64,000 bases of DNA from Diphasiastrum complanatum. Taxonomy: Eukaryota; Streptophyta; Lycopodiopsida; Lycopodiales; Lycopodiaceae. The stretch spans positions 33,420,804 through 33,484,803 of the forward strand of contig CM055097.1 in the NCBI GenBank assembly GCA_029204225.1, read 5' to 3'. Positions 25,733 through 36,720 of the stretch are shown here, piece after piece (the stretch's first letter is position 1; the number at the start of each line of letters is the position of its first letter). The notes beneath the pieces were generated by a model that saw only the letters and a program-made list of their open reading frames with translations, made no database searches and was not told where the DNA came from. Made by a program: the position numbers and the translations under genes.

Positions 25733-26690
25733 TGTTGGATTTCTATCCTCTCCCTCCCCATCTCTCTACTAATCTAGAAACATTCAATAGCTATTGTAAA
25801 TACTTGTACAATTGCATACTCTACAGAAATACACTATTTTCTAACAGTCTGCAAAAATACAAAAGAATCAATGAAAATGTTTTTTCGATTGTTTGGACAC
25901 CATCGAATACTTGGTCATCCTTTTCGATTGTTCGGCCATCTTCGATAGTTCGACCATCTCGGACCATCTGACCAGATTCGATTATTTGGCCATCCTCGAA
26001 CAATCGGCCGCAATCCAACTATCGGCAGATCAAAAAGTACATTGAATCACAACCGGACAAAATCTCTAACAGAATCATATACTGTCCAAATGTGACTGCC
26101 AACAACACATAGTGCTTTAATTCTAATTGTAAAGTACAGATTAAACATTCTTTTTATTAGTTAGCCATGTGTAGATATCCAACAACTTATCAGTTCCTCC
26201 GTTAGCCCTTGTAGCAGATCAATCGAACATCCAGAGCGCAATTGTTTTGTTCTTTCTCTCTGTTATTACGGACTATTGTTTCCATAAAAAAGGGACTACA
26301 TTCAAACTGTATCCATTCACGAATGAATAATTAATATTTTAGTAATCTAGGTCGTGTACACTATGATTTAATGCTCGTTTTATTCATGTTCAGATCGATT
26401 CTTGCTTGTAGATAAATTTATTTGATTAAATTATTTATATGATTGATAGTCAGTGTCAATTTGTCGCTCTAATTTTTGCACATAATACGCTTCTGCAAAG
26501 CTAATTAAAATTTGAAACCAATCTAATTCATGCATGGCTATAGAATCGTTTGTATCGATCCAGTGACTTTGAAGCTATGATCAAGTAGCACAGACCTCGC
26601 ACTATTGAAGACGGTCTGAACGATAGATGTAGTTTCATGCACCGAGGATTCCCACTCGGTTCTCTGTGTCACGACGCATAGACCTTATAA
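25733..26690 (+). repeat. LTR of Copia element E
   Basis: Starts TGTTGGATTTCTATCC right after the polypurine tract. It is similar over its length to 41330-42826 (element D) once a 0.6 kb insertion in the latter is removed. Several repeats of a TTCGATTGTTCGGCCATC-like motif lie at about 25885-26010. The right edge is approximate. Confidence 0.75.
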
Positions 26691-27169
26691 TCCCAACAAA
26701 AACATCTTTGGAAAGTCATATATTCTAATCATCGTAAATATCTTCCATTCAACCACAGTTTTTGTAGAAATTCTTTTTTGTCAAATAGGAGATAAATTGG
26801 AGAGCACCCCATTGTGATTTACTGGGTTGTATGAGACCAATCTTAAGATAATTTTCAATTTGATTCACCGAAAAGATTAAAAAGTAATGATTGGCTTAAG
26901 AATTGGAACAATGCAATGGAGAATTTCACTTCAACATAAGATATGAAAAGGTTATCCCTATTTTATACACTCTCGTATTGGATGTTGACATTAAAAATAC
27001 TATCATCTATTGGATCCAATGCATATTTTAAAAAAATGTGGGAGAGTCATTATAGAAGTACTTCAACCAGTCAGAAGCTTTGAATGCACGAGTCCTTGAA
27101 GGACTAAAAGATTTTGATCAAATGCGACACATGTGGACCAAGATGGACAAAGTCTAGGGCAAGATCAAC
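26691..27169. other. Probable CACTA coding remnants, unresolved
   Basis: No clear frame. The region leads into the transposase sequence that becomes recognisable after 27170 and may be its decayed upstream part. Confidence 0.35.
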
Positions 27170-29409
27170 TCATGCTCCATAGATTTTATCAAAGAAAGAG
27201 AGTAGAAATGTAAAGGCAACTTCGACAAATGTGATTTTTCATTGGATATGCAGGGCCTATAAGAGCGGCATTTACCATAGATGGCAAATTGTCCAAGTTG
27301 AAATCTCAAAATTGGCACAAGATGATACATGTATATGTATTTGATGTGTTCAACTAGTGACACATATAATCAAACACAATTGTGTGAATTCTCATAATAA
27401 GTAGTTTTTTTTGCAGCATGTATTTCCGATGGCATTGAAAGGTTGTTTGACCAAAGATATACAAAACGTTATCTCAAAATTGTCGACCTTGAGCACATTT
27501 CACATATATGTTAATGACCATTTTGTATTTTTGTATGCTACAAATATGCAGATTAATATTTTCAAAAGACATAATTGTAGGAGATATAGAAAGCCTGCAT
27601 CTCAAAACTATTGAGATTGTTTGTGCTTTTGAGAGATGTCTCTCTCCATCATTCATGGACATCCAAATTCACCTTTTGGCTCAGCTTGTTGATGAGGTGG
27701 AGCTAGAAGGCCCTGTAAATGCAAGATAGATATTTTTTTGGAGCATTTTATGAAAGTCCTAAAAGATTTATTTGCCAAAAAGCGCATGTAGAAGGACTCA
27801 TTGAAGTTTGGATAGCACAAGGCTCTTTGTTTTACATTATAGAGTACTTGGCACAATTAAATTTGGGGGTTCCAATATTGTGACATGACAATGATGAGGA
27901 AAGCAACAAACTAGAGAAAATTCAACAAGGAAAAGGAACGCTTGTGAGATTTTTTGAGGGTATGAGAGATAAAGTTTGCATGTTTATGTTATGCAGCACA
28001 CAAGCACCTTGGAATGATTTTATACAAAAAATCTAAAGTGCAATGAAATATTGATAGAAAGCGGTGGCGTCGAGCACATATGGGCTAGGCTTTTCCAACT
28101 AAATTGGAGAAGCTTCCAGATCAATGCAACATTTTTTGGCTATATGGAGCCATGAATTATGCTTGTGCAAGTGGAAAACAAAATATCAAATTCAGAGTGA
28201 GATCTTACACATGGTTGTAGTTGGCATGTTTGTCTCTAAACTCAAGCTCATCATTTTATATATATATATATAGTAATTTTGTTGTTATTGTAATATATTA
28301 TTTTAAAATATTATTGCTATATAAATTTTTCAATTTTTCAATTTTTCAATTGATACCGCTCTCTGATCTAGTGGACAACACTTTCACATTGAACGCATCG
28401 ACAAAAAAGAACGACATTCAATTGTGGGGTGATGACAAGGTTTCATCAGGCCAATCGTAGTAATGCAAGGGATAATAATTTGGTCGAAAGTGACCTTGAC
28501 TACATTGGAACCATACAAGAGATATTGGAAGTTGACTATAGATTTTTTCAAGAGCTTTTTGTTTGATGTGAAATGGTTTCAAATAGTATGTTGAGGGCCA
28601 CATGCAATTGTACAATTGGATTGAAATGGACTATTTGCTCTTGATTCAACAAAGATTTTTTTCTCTTCTAATGAAACATTGGTCTTACCAAAATATTGTG
28701 AGTAGGTAATAATCATTGATACGTTTAAGTTAATTGGTGAGCACACTAGATTGAAATCTCCAACTCAATTATATCATTTGTATGTACATAGATAGCTCTT
28801 TATCCTGATCCATCCAATTTGTCATTCAAATGAAGACAAGACTTTCGTTTTTTGAAAATATTGAACTCGAAGATGCAACAACAAACAATCATGATGAAGA
28901 AAATGAAAGCGATCTAGATGAGGAAAATCATGTAGAAGTGATGCGGAAAATTATTTTAAGAAGTGTCATGGAAATTTTTTAATCTCAAAATTGACATTTA
29001 ATTTAGCATCACTGGGCGATATGTCCATAAACATCGTTAAAATGTCACTTCTTAAAAAATAACTCTCGAGTTTTTTCTACTAACAAATCCAGCATCTCCT
29101 AGTGATGCTAATTGTGAATCGTTTGACGACGTTTAGTAAACGTTGTTGACCAAAAACTTCTTTCAGATTTTTTTCGTATAAACTTTACACGATGACACTC
29201 GGTGACGTTAATGTACAATTGTCGCTAAAATGACAATAGAATAACTATTGCAAAGCGACATTTATTGGAAGTCACCAAGCGACACTTATGCATTATATAG
29301 CAATGTTTAAACACAAGTAAATGTTGCTATAATAGTCGCAAAGCGATGTTCAGTTTAGTGAAACAAACATCGCTAGTTTCCCTTGTTATGCACTCTTTTT
29401 GTGGTAGTG
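27170..29409 (+). pseudogene. CACTA (En/Spm) transposon, copy 1: 3' half of tnp2-type transposase and 3' end
   Basis: The block KLSKLKSQNWHKM precedes a GT-AG intron (27331-27416), followed by HVFPMALKGCLTKDI; together these match the CACTA transposase stretch around LKSHDCH. A DUF4218-like domain follows at about 27604-27840 (ERCLSPSFMDIQIHLL, DEVELEGPVNAR). A DUF4216-like domain lies at about 28460-28800 (IQEILEVDY, DSTKIFFSSNETL in frames broken by stops). Sub-terminal CGACA/TGTCG repeats fill 28980-29390, and the element ends TTTTTGTGGTAGTG at 29409, the inverse of a CACTA terminus. Many stops and frameshifts are present. The catalytic DDE part is not identifiable in this copy. Confidence 0.82.
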
Positions 29410-30330
29410 TTTGTCGTCCCCCAAACAAAGTTATACAATTGATTGAATCTATTTGATATTAGCATGTGAATCTAGCTAATGTATACCACATGAACGATCC
29501 ATGACATGGTATCAGAGCTAGGTTGGAAGAAGTTTGATATTAGCAAAGAGTCAAATTTTGGGAGAGGAGAATTCTAAAAACTGGTGACGATTGATGTGGC
29601 TTATATCAATCAGTTCATAGGATCCAGAGAGAAAATTCAATTGAGAGGGATGGAGTTCTTTGTTGCTTCAATTGAGTTAAGCTTAGATATACTTGAAGTG
29701 GTTAAATTGTGAGCTTCCCTGGGAAGAATAGCTTTCGGAAGGAACTTGTTTCTTCAATAAAACTATGTATCAAAGTGAAATCTGATATTGGACCCAAAGG
29801 GTATCACTTCATTGAAAATTTTCAGAAAGAAAAAATAGTTTTATTCCAAAAAAGGTCTTTATTTTCAACTCCCTTAGCCATTTTGACCCAAATGAAGGGC
29901 TACGGATTCCAAACAAAGGACACCTAGATTGTACCTACAGGTACGATACTAAAAAACAAAGTGCCTTCCATAGAGAAATCACTCGGAGTGTGTCAAAAGT
30001 CATTTTCTCCTTTTTGGGAGCGGTGGGTGGCAAAAAGCATTCTCAGTGTGGAGGAGATCTTGGTTTCCAGTTTGTCACTAATCAGTGAGAGGCCTAGTAA
30101 TGCAAAAATAGCAAGACATAATATTGAGTTTTTGATGTCACTATTGTACTTAGAGCATCCTTTTTGGCCTATAGATGCGGTTTTGATCAGTTTTGAGATG
30201 ACAAATGTATATGAGTCAATTTTGGGGGAGGCTAGCAAGTTGGATGGCGTTTCCAACTATAGCATATGGAAATTCAAGCTAAAGAGCATCCTTATGGAGG
30301 AGTTCTAGAATTCAAGATTTCAAATTATTT
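29410..30330 (+). pseudogene. Copia element F: 5' leader with primer-binding site and gag start
   Basis: A tRNA-Met primer-binding site TGGTATCAGAGCT at 29507-29519 is followed by degraded leader sequence. A gag start (LDGVSNYSIWKFKLKSI) lies at about 30235-30295 and ends in a stop at 30306-30308. Sequence to about 30400 still resembles gag in other frames. The segment is repeated, with a roughly 1 kb deletion, at 39023-39370. The CACTA end at 29409 abuts what should be the LTR, so the transposon probably landed in that LTR. Confidence 0.65.
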
Positions 30331-31479
30331 ATCCTATAACCATCCTATAAAATGTGAAATAAACTACTTGGAAGGTAAAAAATAGAAATGTTTGCATTTT
30401 ATATGAGGTGTGATCAATCACAATAGTATTATTTGTGCAATTACATAAAATTCATGAGTCACCTTTTAGATTCGAATCCATCGTATGGCCAAAGCATGAA
30501 TCCGACCAAAGTGAACACAATTGCAATGTGATCAATATCTTAAGTACATGTACAATTCATGGAGGCAAGATCAACAATATTATTTATGGTACACATAAAA
30601 TATATGTGTAAATTAGAACCACTACATCATATGATAGGTCCACCATACCAAACGAGTATATTTCTAACTTTATTAACATATCTCCTATGGCTTTACTATC
30701 ATGAATACATGAATTTTCATCAGATGACAGCGATGATGATGACAACGAGTATGAGAAGATGTGTTTGATGTGGAGTCATCGGATGGCACACATCATGCTC
30801 CTTCTCTCTAGTTGCACTTTTGATGTGTTGATCATATTGCCATGATTCAATTGATCATGAGAGGCATGTGGACTATCTCAATCATTTCCTACAGATGATG
30901 GCGTGGAGTCATCATTCACTTCCCTTGTTGGCATGCCACTCCTCAATATCCTTGTCCTCAAATTTTTTTTTTCAAGGAGAAACTTGAATCCATACCATCA
31001 TCTTGGATCTGAAAAATCAGGCTGGAAAGACCACCTATTGTCATTATGAACATTGACTTTTTAATATTTGTGCTATAATAAGTTGTATACAAACAAACTG
31101 AATGAAGAAATGTTAACCATATGCATATGTAATGTGTGTGTGTGTTGTTGGAAATTAAGCCCACAGTTGTTCCCTTGGAATCACAACTTAGACAGCCAAA
31201 TTATTTGAAGAGCATCTACAATGGGCTTCCGGCTGATCTCCAGCAAAGGGTAACCAATCCTGTCATAATTTCAAGTTCAGATGTTAAGTTCAATTACTTG
31301 AAGTCATTGAAGACTTGGCCATCTTCAAGGACTTCCAAGAACTAGCATTTAAAACAAGTCTAAACATTTACATTACTTTTTCAACAGTTTGCAAAAATAC
31401 ACTAAGTGTCGCAACAGTCTGCAGAAATACTCTAAGTGTTGTTACAATCTGCAGAAATGAACTATCTTTTTCATAGTGT
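30331..31479. other. No recognisable gene
   Basis: AT-rich. A frame at 31136-31345 contains LPADLQQRV but I cannot assign it. Confidence 0.45.
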
Positions 31480-31740
31480 TGGCTTTTCCTGAAAAGCGAC
31501 GGTGTCGACTTTTTTCCAAAAAGCGACACTTCAGCATAGACAAATTCAAGTTTGTGCGACAATGTCGGCTTTTTTGCATTTTTTTCGAAAAAGTGACACT
31601 TGCCTTAAACTTCTTCCTTTCAACTATTTTGAAAAAGTTAACTTGTTTTAAGGGCACCGTCGGCTTTTTAAAGGATAGTGTCACCTTTTTAAGGGCATTG
31701 TCAGCTTTTTCGCAAAATCCTGAAGGGAGAGAAAAAGTGA
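31480..31740. repeat. Array of GTCGGCTTTTT / AAAAAGCGACAC motifs
   Basis: Short motifs in both orientations (GTGTCGACTTTTT, AATGTCGGCTTTTT, CCGTCGGCTTTTTA, AAAAAGTGACACTT) recur about every 40-60 bp. They resemble sub-terminal repeats of a CACTA transposon, and ATAGTGTCAC is shared with repeat R. No terminus is identifiable. Confidence 0.55.
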
Positions 31741-32521
31741 CAAACATTTATTTTCAACGAGGAACGTTCCCCGCCACTTTCCAAAATGCGAAGTGAGAGA
31801 AAGCCACTTCACGTAAAATGCAAAGTGAGGGAATTTGCAGCATCCTCGTCCACATCAACATTCCCTACGGGTTGAGTATATATAGTTGTCATCTCAAGCC
31901 AATACTTCCAAGTACAACGGCTTGCTTAATTAGATGACAAACATTTATTGTAATTAATACATGGATGCAATCTATAAATGGATCATCCAGACACCCTCTA
32001 CGTGATGCTCCATCTATGAGGCATATGATTTAGGCCTTTGAGTTATGTTGTCATTTTTTGTTGTGATTGCTATTTTATTGTGCTTCAGTGTAATATATCA
32101 GCATCACGCTTTTTATCTATGTATAACATAGATGAATGCTTGGATCAGAACACAGACGTCTATGACTCCTTCGCTTCTGATCAGATGATGGCTGTCTTTG
32201 ACGCCTAAGGAACTCGCAATATCATATTGCTCTTCCATCTATTTCAGAACTGAAATTCATATTGAATTTGATTTCCAGTAATACCACACACAAACCATTT
32301 TTAATCTCTTCGGTGGACTGTACTCTCGTTTTTGTGAGTATGAACTAATTTTTAAGATCCCGTTGGACAATTAGAACACTTAAAGCTATGATTATATCTA
32401 GCATAAGCTTTCTATTAGACTATTTTTGCATCTAGCAGCTGATTGTAATGGGAGAGTTGTTCTGCAATATTCCTGCTCTCTTCTCCGTTCGCGTTTTTCG
32501 CCCTCCTTTGCCCCATCAAAT
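31741..32521 (+). repeat. Probable 5' LTR region of Copia element C
   Basis: The sequence upstream of the primer-binding site shares the AAGCTATGATTATATCTAGCATAAGC block (32381-32408) and the GGGAGAGTTGT block with 34625-34690, on the far side of the element. This suggests paired LTRs. The left edge is not fixed. Confidence 0.5.
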
Positions 32522-32534
32522 TGGTATCAAAGCT
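32522..32534 (+). other. Copia primer-binding site (tRNA-Met, one mismatch)
   Basis: TGGTATCAAAGCT; the usual form has GAG where this has AAG. Confidence 0.7.
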
Positions 32535-32567
32535 TAGCTCACATAAATTGAGAGATTAAGTTTGTAC

Positions 32568-34060
32568 ATGTCTCATATTGGTAACTCTTCGTCATCATCC
32601 AATGAGATTAGAGTCATTGACAAGTTCAATGGATCTAACTTCTACATCTGGAAGTTAAAACTCCGGATGATGCTAATAGATAGAGATCTTTGGGATGTAG
32701 TAGAAGGTGCTAACCTGAAACTAGAAGATGGTGATCAAGCAAAGGCATGGAAGATCAAAGATCAGAAGACCTTAGCATGTATCACACTTAATCTGGCCGA
32801 CTCCCAAATATTCCACATTACCACATGCAAAACCTCTAAGGATGCATTAGATTTGTTATAAAATCTCTATGAGAATCATGTTGTAACCACTAGATTACAT
32901 CTTAGAAGGAAGCGCCAAAGCCATCAACAACAAAACTCCTTATGAAGTTTGGCATGGACACAAACCTAGTATCAGCCATTTAAAAATCTTTGGTTGTATA
33001 TGTTTTGTTCATACTCCTAAATAGCTTAGGAAGAAACTAGATCATAAGACAAATAAATGTATTTTCATTGGCTATTCTGATGAACATAAAGCTTATAAAG
33101 TTTATGATCCATCCACCAATGTAGTATTTGTCTCTAGGGATGTAATATTTCAAGAACATACAAACTATGATTTTAAACAACCATCGATAAACGATGCTAT
33201 GTCATTTCATCCTATTTTACGTAGCATGGATTCTTCCAACGATAATGTTCCTTTTACAAAACCTGCAGCTACAGGTACAGAAGCCGAGCAACCGACAATA
33301 CCTGTCATCAGACCAGACCAAGCTAGCTCAAACAGATTTGGAGAAATTCAAGAAGAAGCATCATCAATCCTGGTCAACCAAACGTCCGCAGATCCTCACG
33401 GACTCGGACAATTCCTGAGAGTACACACCTCAGTCATTCTGGACTTCATTAGAAGAACCAGAGAGCTAGCCGAAGCAATTAACTCCAAGGATGCTGTGAA
33501 GTGGCAAGAAGCTATGGAAAGCGAGTACAACTCTCTTTTGACGAACCAGATCTGGACACTGGTCGACTTTCCCACTCACAAGAGAGTTATCGACAACAAA
33601 TGGATCTTTAAGAAGAAGATCAACTCTGATGGTTCCATTGCTAAATGGAGATCATAGTTGGTGGCTAAAGGATTCACTCAAGTCCAAGGAGTGGATTATC
33701 AAGAAATTTTCAGTCCTACCATCAAGATGCAGTCAATCAGGGCTCTGATTGCCTTTGCAGCCGCGAAAGACCTTGAAATGCACCAAATGGATGTCAAGAC
33801 AACATTTCTCAATGACATTGTTGAAGAGGAGCTCTACCAAAAAATCTACTTCCAAGTTTTATTTCTATCTGATAGGGGGACCGATTTTGTGGAGCTCAAG
33901 GAAGCAGGGATTAGTTGCACTTTCTTTGATAGAGACAGAGTACATTGCAGCATGTCAAACTTCAAAAGTAGCTGTATGGATCAGATTATTACTTCACGAC
34001 TTACATCACACTCAACTCAATGCTACCACCATTCTGTGTGACAACTTGAGCTATATTTCA
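32568..34060 (+). pseudogene. Copia element C: internally deleted gag-pol
   Basis: A compact derivative in which Copia domains are joined after two deletions. Gag starts at the ATG at 32568 (IDKFNGSNFYIWKLKL) and is cut at about 32916. The frame jumps to the integrase C-terminal part (NNKTPYEVWHG, KCIFIGYS, SRDVIFQE; 32917-33200), then the pre-RT linker and the start of RT (KWQEAMESEYNSLL, NKWIFKKKI, LVAKGFTQVQGVDY, KTTFLND) to about 33850. There it jumps to RNase H (WSSRKQGLVALS, LCDNLS). Stops lie near 33021 and 33656. RT catalytic and integrase core residues are missing, so the element is not autonomous. Confidence 0.85.
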
Positions 34061-34123
34061 CTGTCATTATGTTACATACTATGTAGCTAGTAGTACTTCA
34101 GACCCCTATTAGTCCATTTAGTG

Positions 34124-34690
34124 TTGGGGGCTAAATGGCAAGGTACCCTTAGGATTAAGGGTATGTGCCCTTGGATAAGGACAAGCAAGTGACTATACCT
34201 TAGTCGGAGGTATGGAGTCACGTGGCCCTTGGATAAGGGGTATCCTTAGGTATTAAGGGTAGGTGTCTTAGATTAAGGTACTAGTGTCCTTGGTTAAGGG
34301 CATGTAGGTGTCTATGCCTTGGATGGAGATATGGAACCTAGAGAGGTGTTAGAAAGTCATTCGATGACTATTTTTCTAAACCTTGGGCCTCAATTTTGAA
34401 CCATATCATTTTAATGGTCTAGGACCAAAGTATACATGCACAACTTGGGCAATGACCCCCAACTCCCAAAGAAAGGCATTCAAAGAGTCATAGGTTATGG
34501 AAGGAGTCTCTTGACCTTCCATAAGCCTATGGAGGCTCTTGGAGATTCTTTAACTCCCCTAGGCTTCTCTCTCTCTCTCTCATTGGATGAGCATGGAACT
34601 CCATAGTGGGAAATAGATCATTTAAGCTGTGACTATACTTAGCATAAGCATAAACATTCTAGTAGCCCATTGCAACGGAAGAGTTGTGGC
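34124..34690 (+). repeat. Probable 3' LTR region of element C with a degenerate tandem array
   Basis: Begins TGTTGGGGGCTAAATGG after the RNase H remnant. From about 34140 to 34330 it contains five or six degenerate units of a CCCTTGGATAAGGGTA type. The right part shares blocks with 32381-32460. Confidence 0.5.
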
Positions 34691-35990
34691 AGCATTTGTT
34701 TAATGAGGCTTGGTAAAATCTGTTGGATTGCATCTGTTGCCAATTTCTTGACTTCTTCCGCTATCCCTGGTTGGATAGATTTTACCCACTCTGTCTTTTG
34801 TGGTGTTGGTGATTCATGTGTGGCCGTCTCAACTTGTCTTAGGATCGTTCTCTCATTCCTTCCATCCGCATCTGCTTCTTAACCAGGTGGCACTAGAAGT
34901 TTGCGTTTGTAGTGCAGCTTCTTGGTTGGTGGATCTGCATGGCCATATGTAGGTTGCCGATTCAAGCAGGTAGGAGTCATAACGGCTTTTCTTGGATCTC
35001 TTAGTGGACAATCACGAGGGGTCCATGGGCCATCTATATGAGGGTAGTAGGGCGCCCATTGGGAGGGGGAGATCTCTCTTGTTTGCTTTGCTTATGCTCT
35101 AGTGTTGCTACTAGTGTGTAGAGTGCTTTCTTGTGGTAGTATGCTTAAGGTCTGAATCTTGCTTATAGTATGGGACATAAGTAGGGTTTGGATATTGAGT
35201 ATGCTATGGAGTGTTGTGGTATGCTTGTGATTTGTTTATGATTAGCAAGGGGGTGCTAGATAGGTCTTGCTTGGAGCTTGGATCTAGTTATGGTTGGGTG
35301 GTAAATACTTGAGGCCAGCTTGTTATCTATCTTTGTGCTTAAAGAGTAGGGACACAGGTGGAGGAGAGATCCTTGGAGGCTTGCAGATCCTTACTTGTAG
35401 GTGAAGGCATCCTAGCTTGGAGTTGGGGAGCATCTTGAAGCTTGCAGGTTGCTTGGAGGACATTTGGAGGCTCTACCTTGGATTTGGAGGACTTCCTCAC
35501 CTCTACTTGTAAAAGTGGTATCATATGTTTGAATAAATCAAACTAATATTAGTGTCTTCAGTCGAGTCTGTTTCTGGTCTATGTACTAATAGAACAGTTT
35601 TTACCTTGATTGAATAAAGCATGCAGAATTAAGAGATATATTGCGTGAGTATTATAGACAATTTTAGATAACCAGAACAACTGATAAAATCATCTGTTGA
35701 GAAACTTTGATCAAAAATAAATTTTTATAATTTTGATTTTGATTCTTTAGTATACATCAAGCTTGTTGCCTTGTTGCTCTCTGTCGTGTCTCTGTTTTAC
35801 AACGAGCAGTGCACATATTTATATTGTTATAGGATAGGTCTTTTGGCCTTTTACTTCTATAATAGTAGATCTAACCGCTAAGATGGTTGATATTCAAACA
35901 AACGTTTTGTTTCCAAGTTCGAGTTTGAACAAGAATCAAAAATATTTTGCGACAATATATTGTTCATGAATCTTTCGAGTTCGTTTCTCA
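34691..35990. other. No recognisable gene
   Basis: TGG/CTTG-rich sequence to about 35520, then AT-rich. The open frames on both strands lack motifs I can assign. Confidence 0.45.
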
Positions 35991-35994
35991 GCCT

Positions 35995-36487
35995 TTGTCA
36001 ATTAAACTGTGCACTTTGTTAGTAGAACTGAGATTTGTCTGATAAGGTGTCCTACATGGCCTATATTTTGTACAGAGCCAAGATATTTGAGATTTGGTTT
36101 GGCCATGGATGGTGTTAATCCTCACGGCCATCCATCTTCTATTTGGAAAACATGGCCAGTGATGCTTGTGAATTACAAGATGCCTCCATGGATAGCAATG
36201 AAAAAAGATCATATTTTTACTTCCACTCATCAGCCTTGGTCGGTACAGGGTAAAGAATATGGATGTCTATTTAGAACCTACTATTAAGGAGTTGAAAATT
36301 CTTTGGAGAGGGGTTCATGTGTATGATATATCACATCTTATTGGATCTCAAGAATTTGAATTAAAAGGTATTTTGATGTGGATGATGCATGATTATCCTG
36401 GATTGGGTGAGTACTTTGGTTTTTCTACTTTGGAATACCATGCTTGTAATATATGTGGAAGTGATCTGCCTACACGATACACAAAAC
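35995..36487 (+). pseudogene. CACTA transposon, copy 2: tnp2 transposase core fragment
   Basis: Part of the Transposase_21 (tnp2) domain: YLRFGLAMDGVNPHG, WPVMLVNYKMPPWIAMK, then after a frameshift near 36250 MDVYLEPTIKELKILW, LWTINDF-like LMWMMHDYPGLG and HACNICG. These are well-known landmarks of En/Spm transposases, in the right order and spacing. The fragment is cut at 36487, where a Copia LTR piece begins, and no 5' transposon terminus was found to its left. Confidence 0.85.
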
Positions 36488-36720
36488 TGCTGGATTTTTA
36501 TCCTCTCCATCCCCATCACTCTGCTAATCTAGATCCATTCACTAGTTGTTGTAAATATTTGTACAATCACATACTCTGCAAAAATACACTTGTTTTTTGA
36601 CAGTCTGTAGAAATACAAAAGGATCAATGATAATGTTTCTTCGATTGTTCGGACACCTTCAAATACTCGATCATCCTTTTCGATTGTTTGGCCATCCTTG
36701 ATAGTTTGACCATCTCGGAC
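36488..36720 (+). repeat. Copia LTR fragment inside CACTA copy 2
   Basis: The first about 233 bp of the LTR seen at 25733 and 41330, starting TGCTGGATTTTTATCC. It ends inside the CATCTCGGAC block, then the CACTA sequence continues. Confidence 0.8.
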
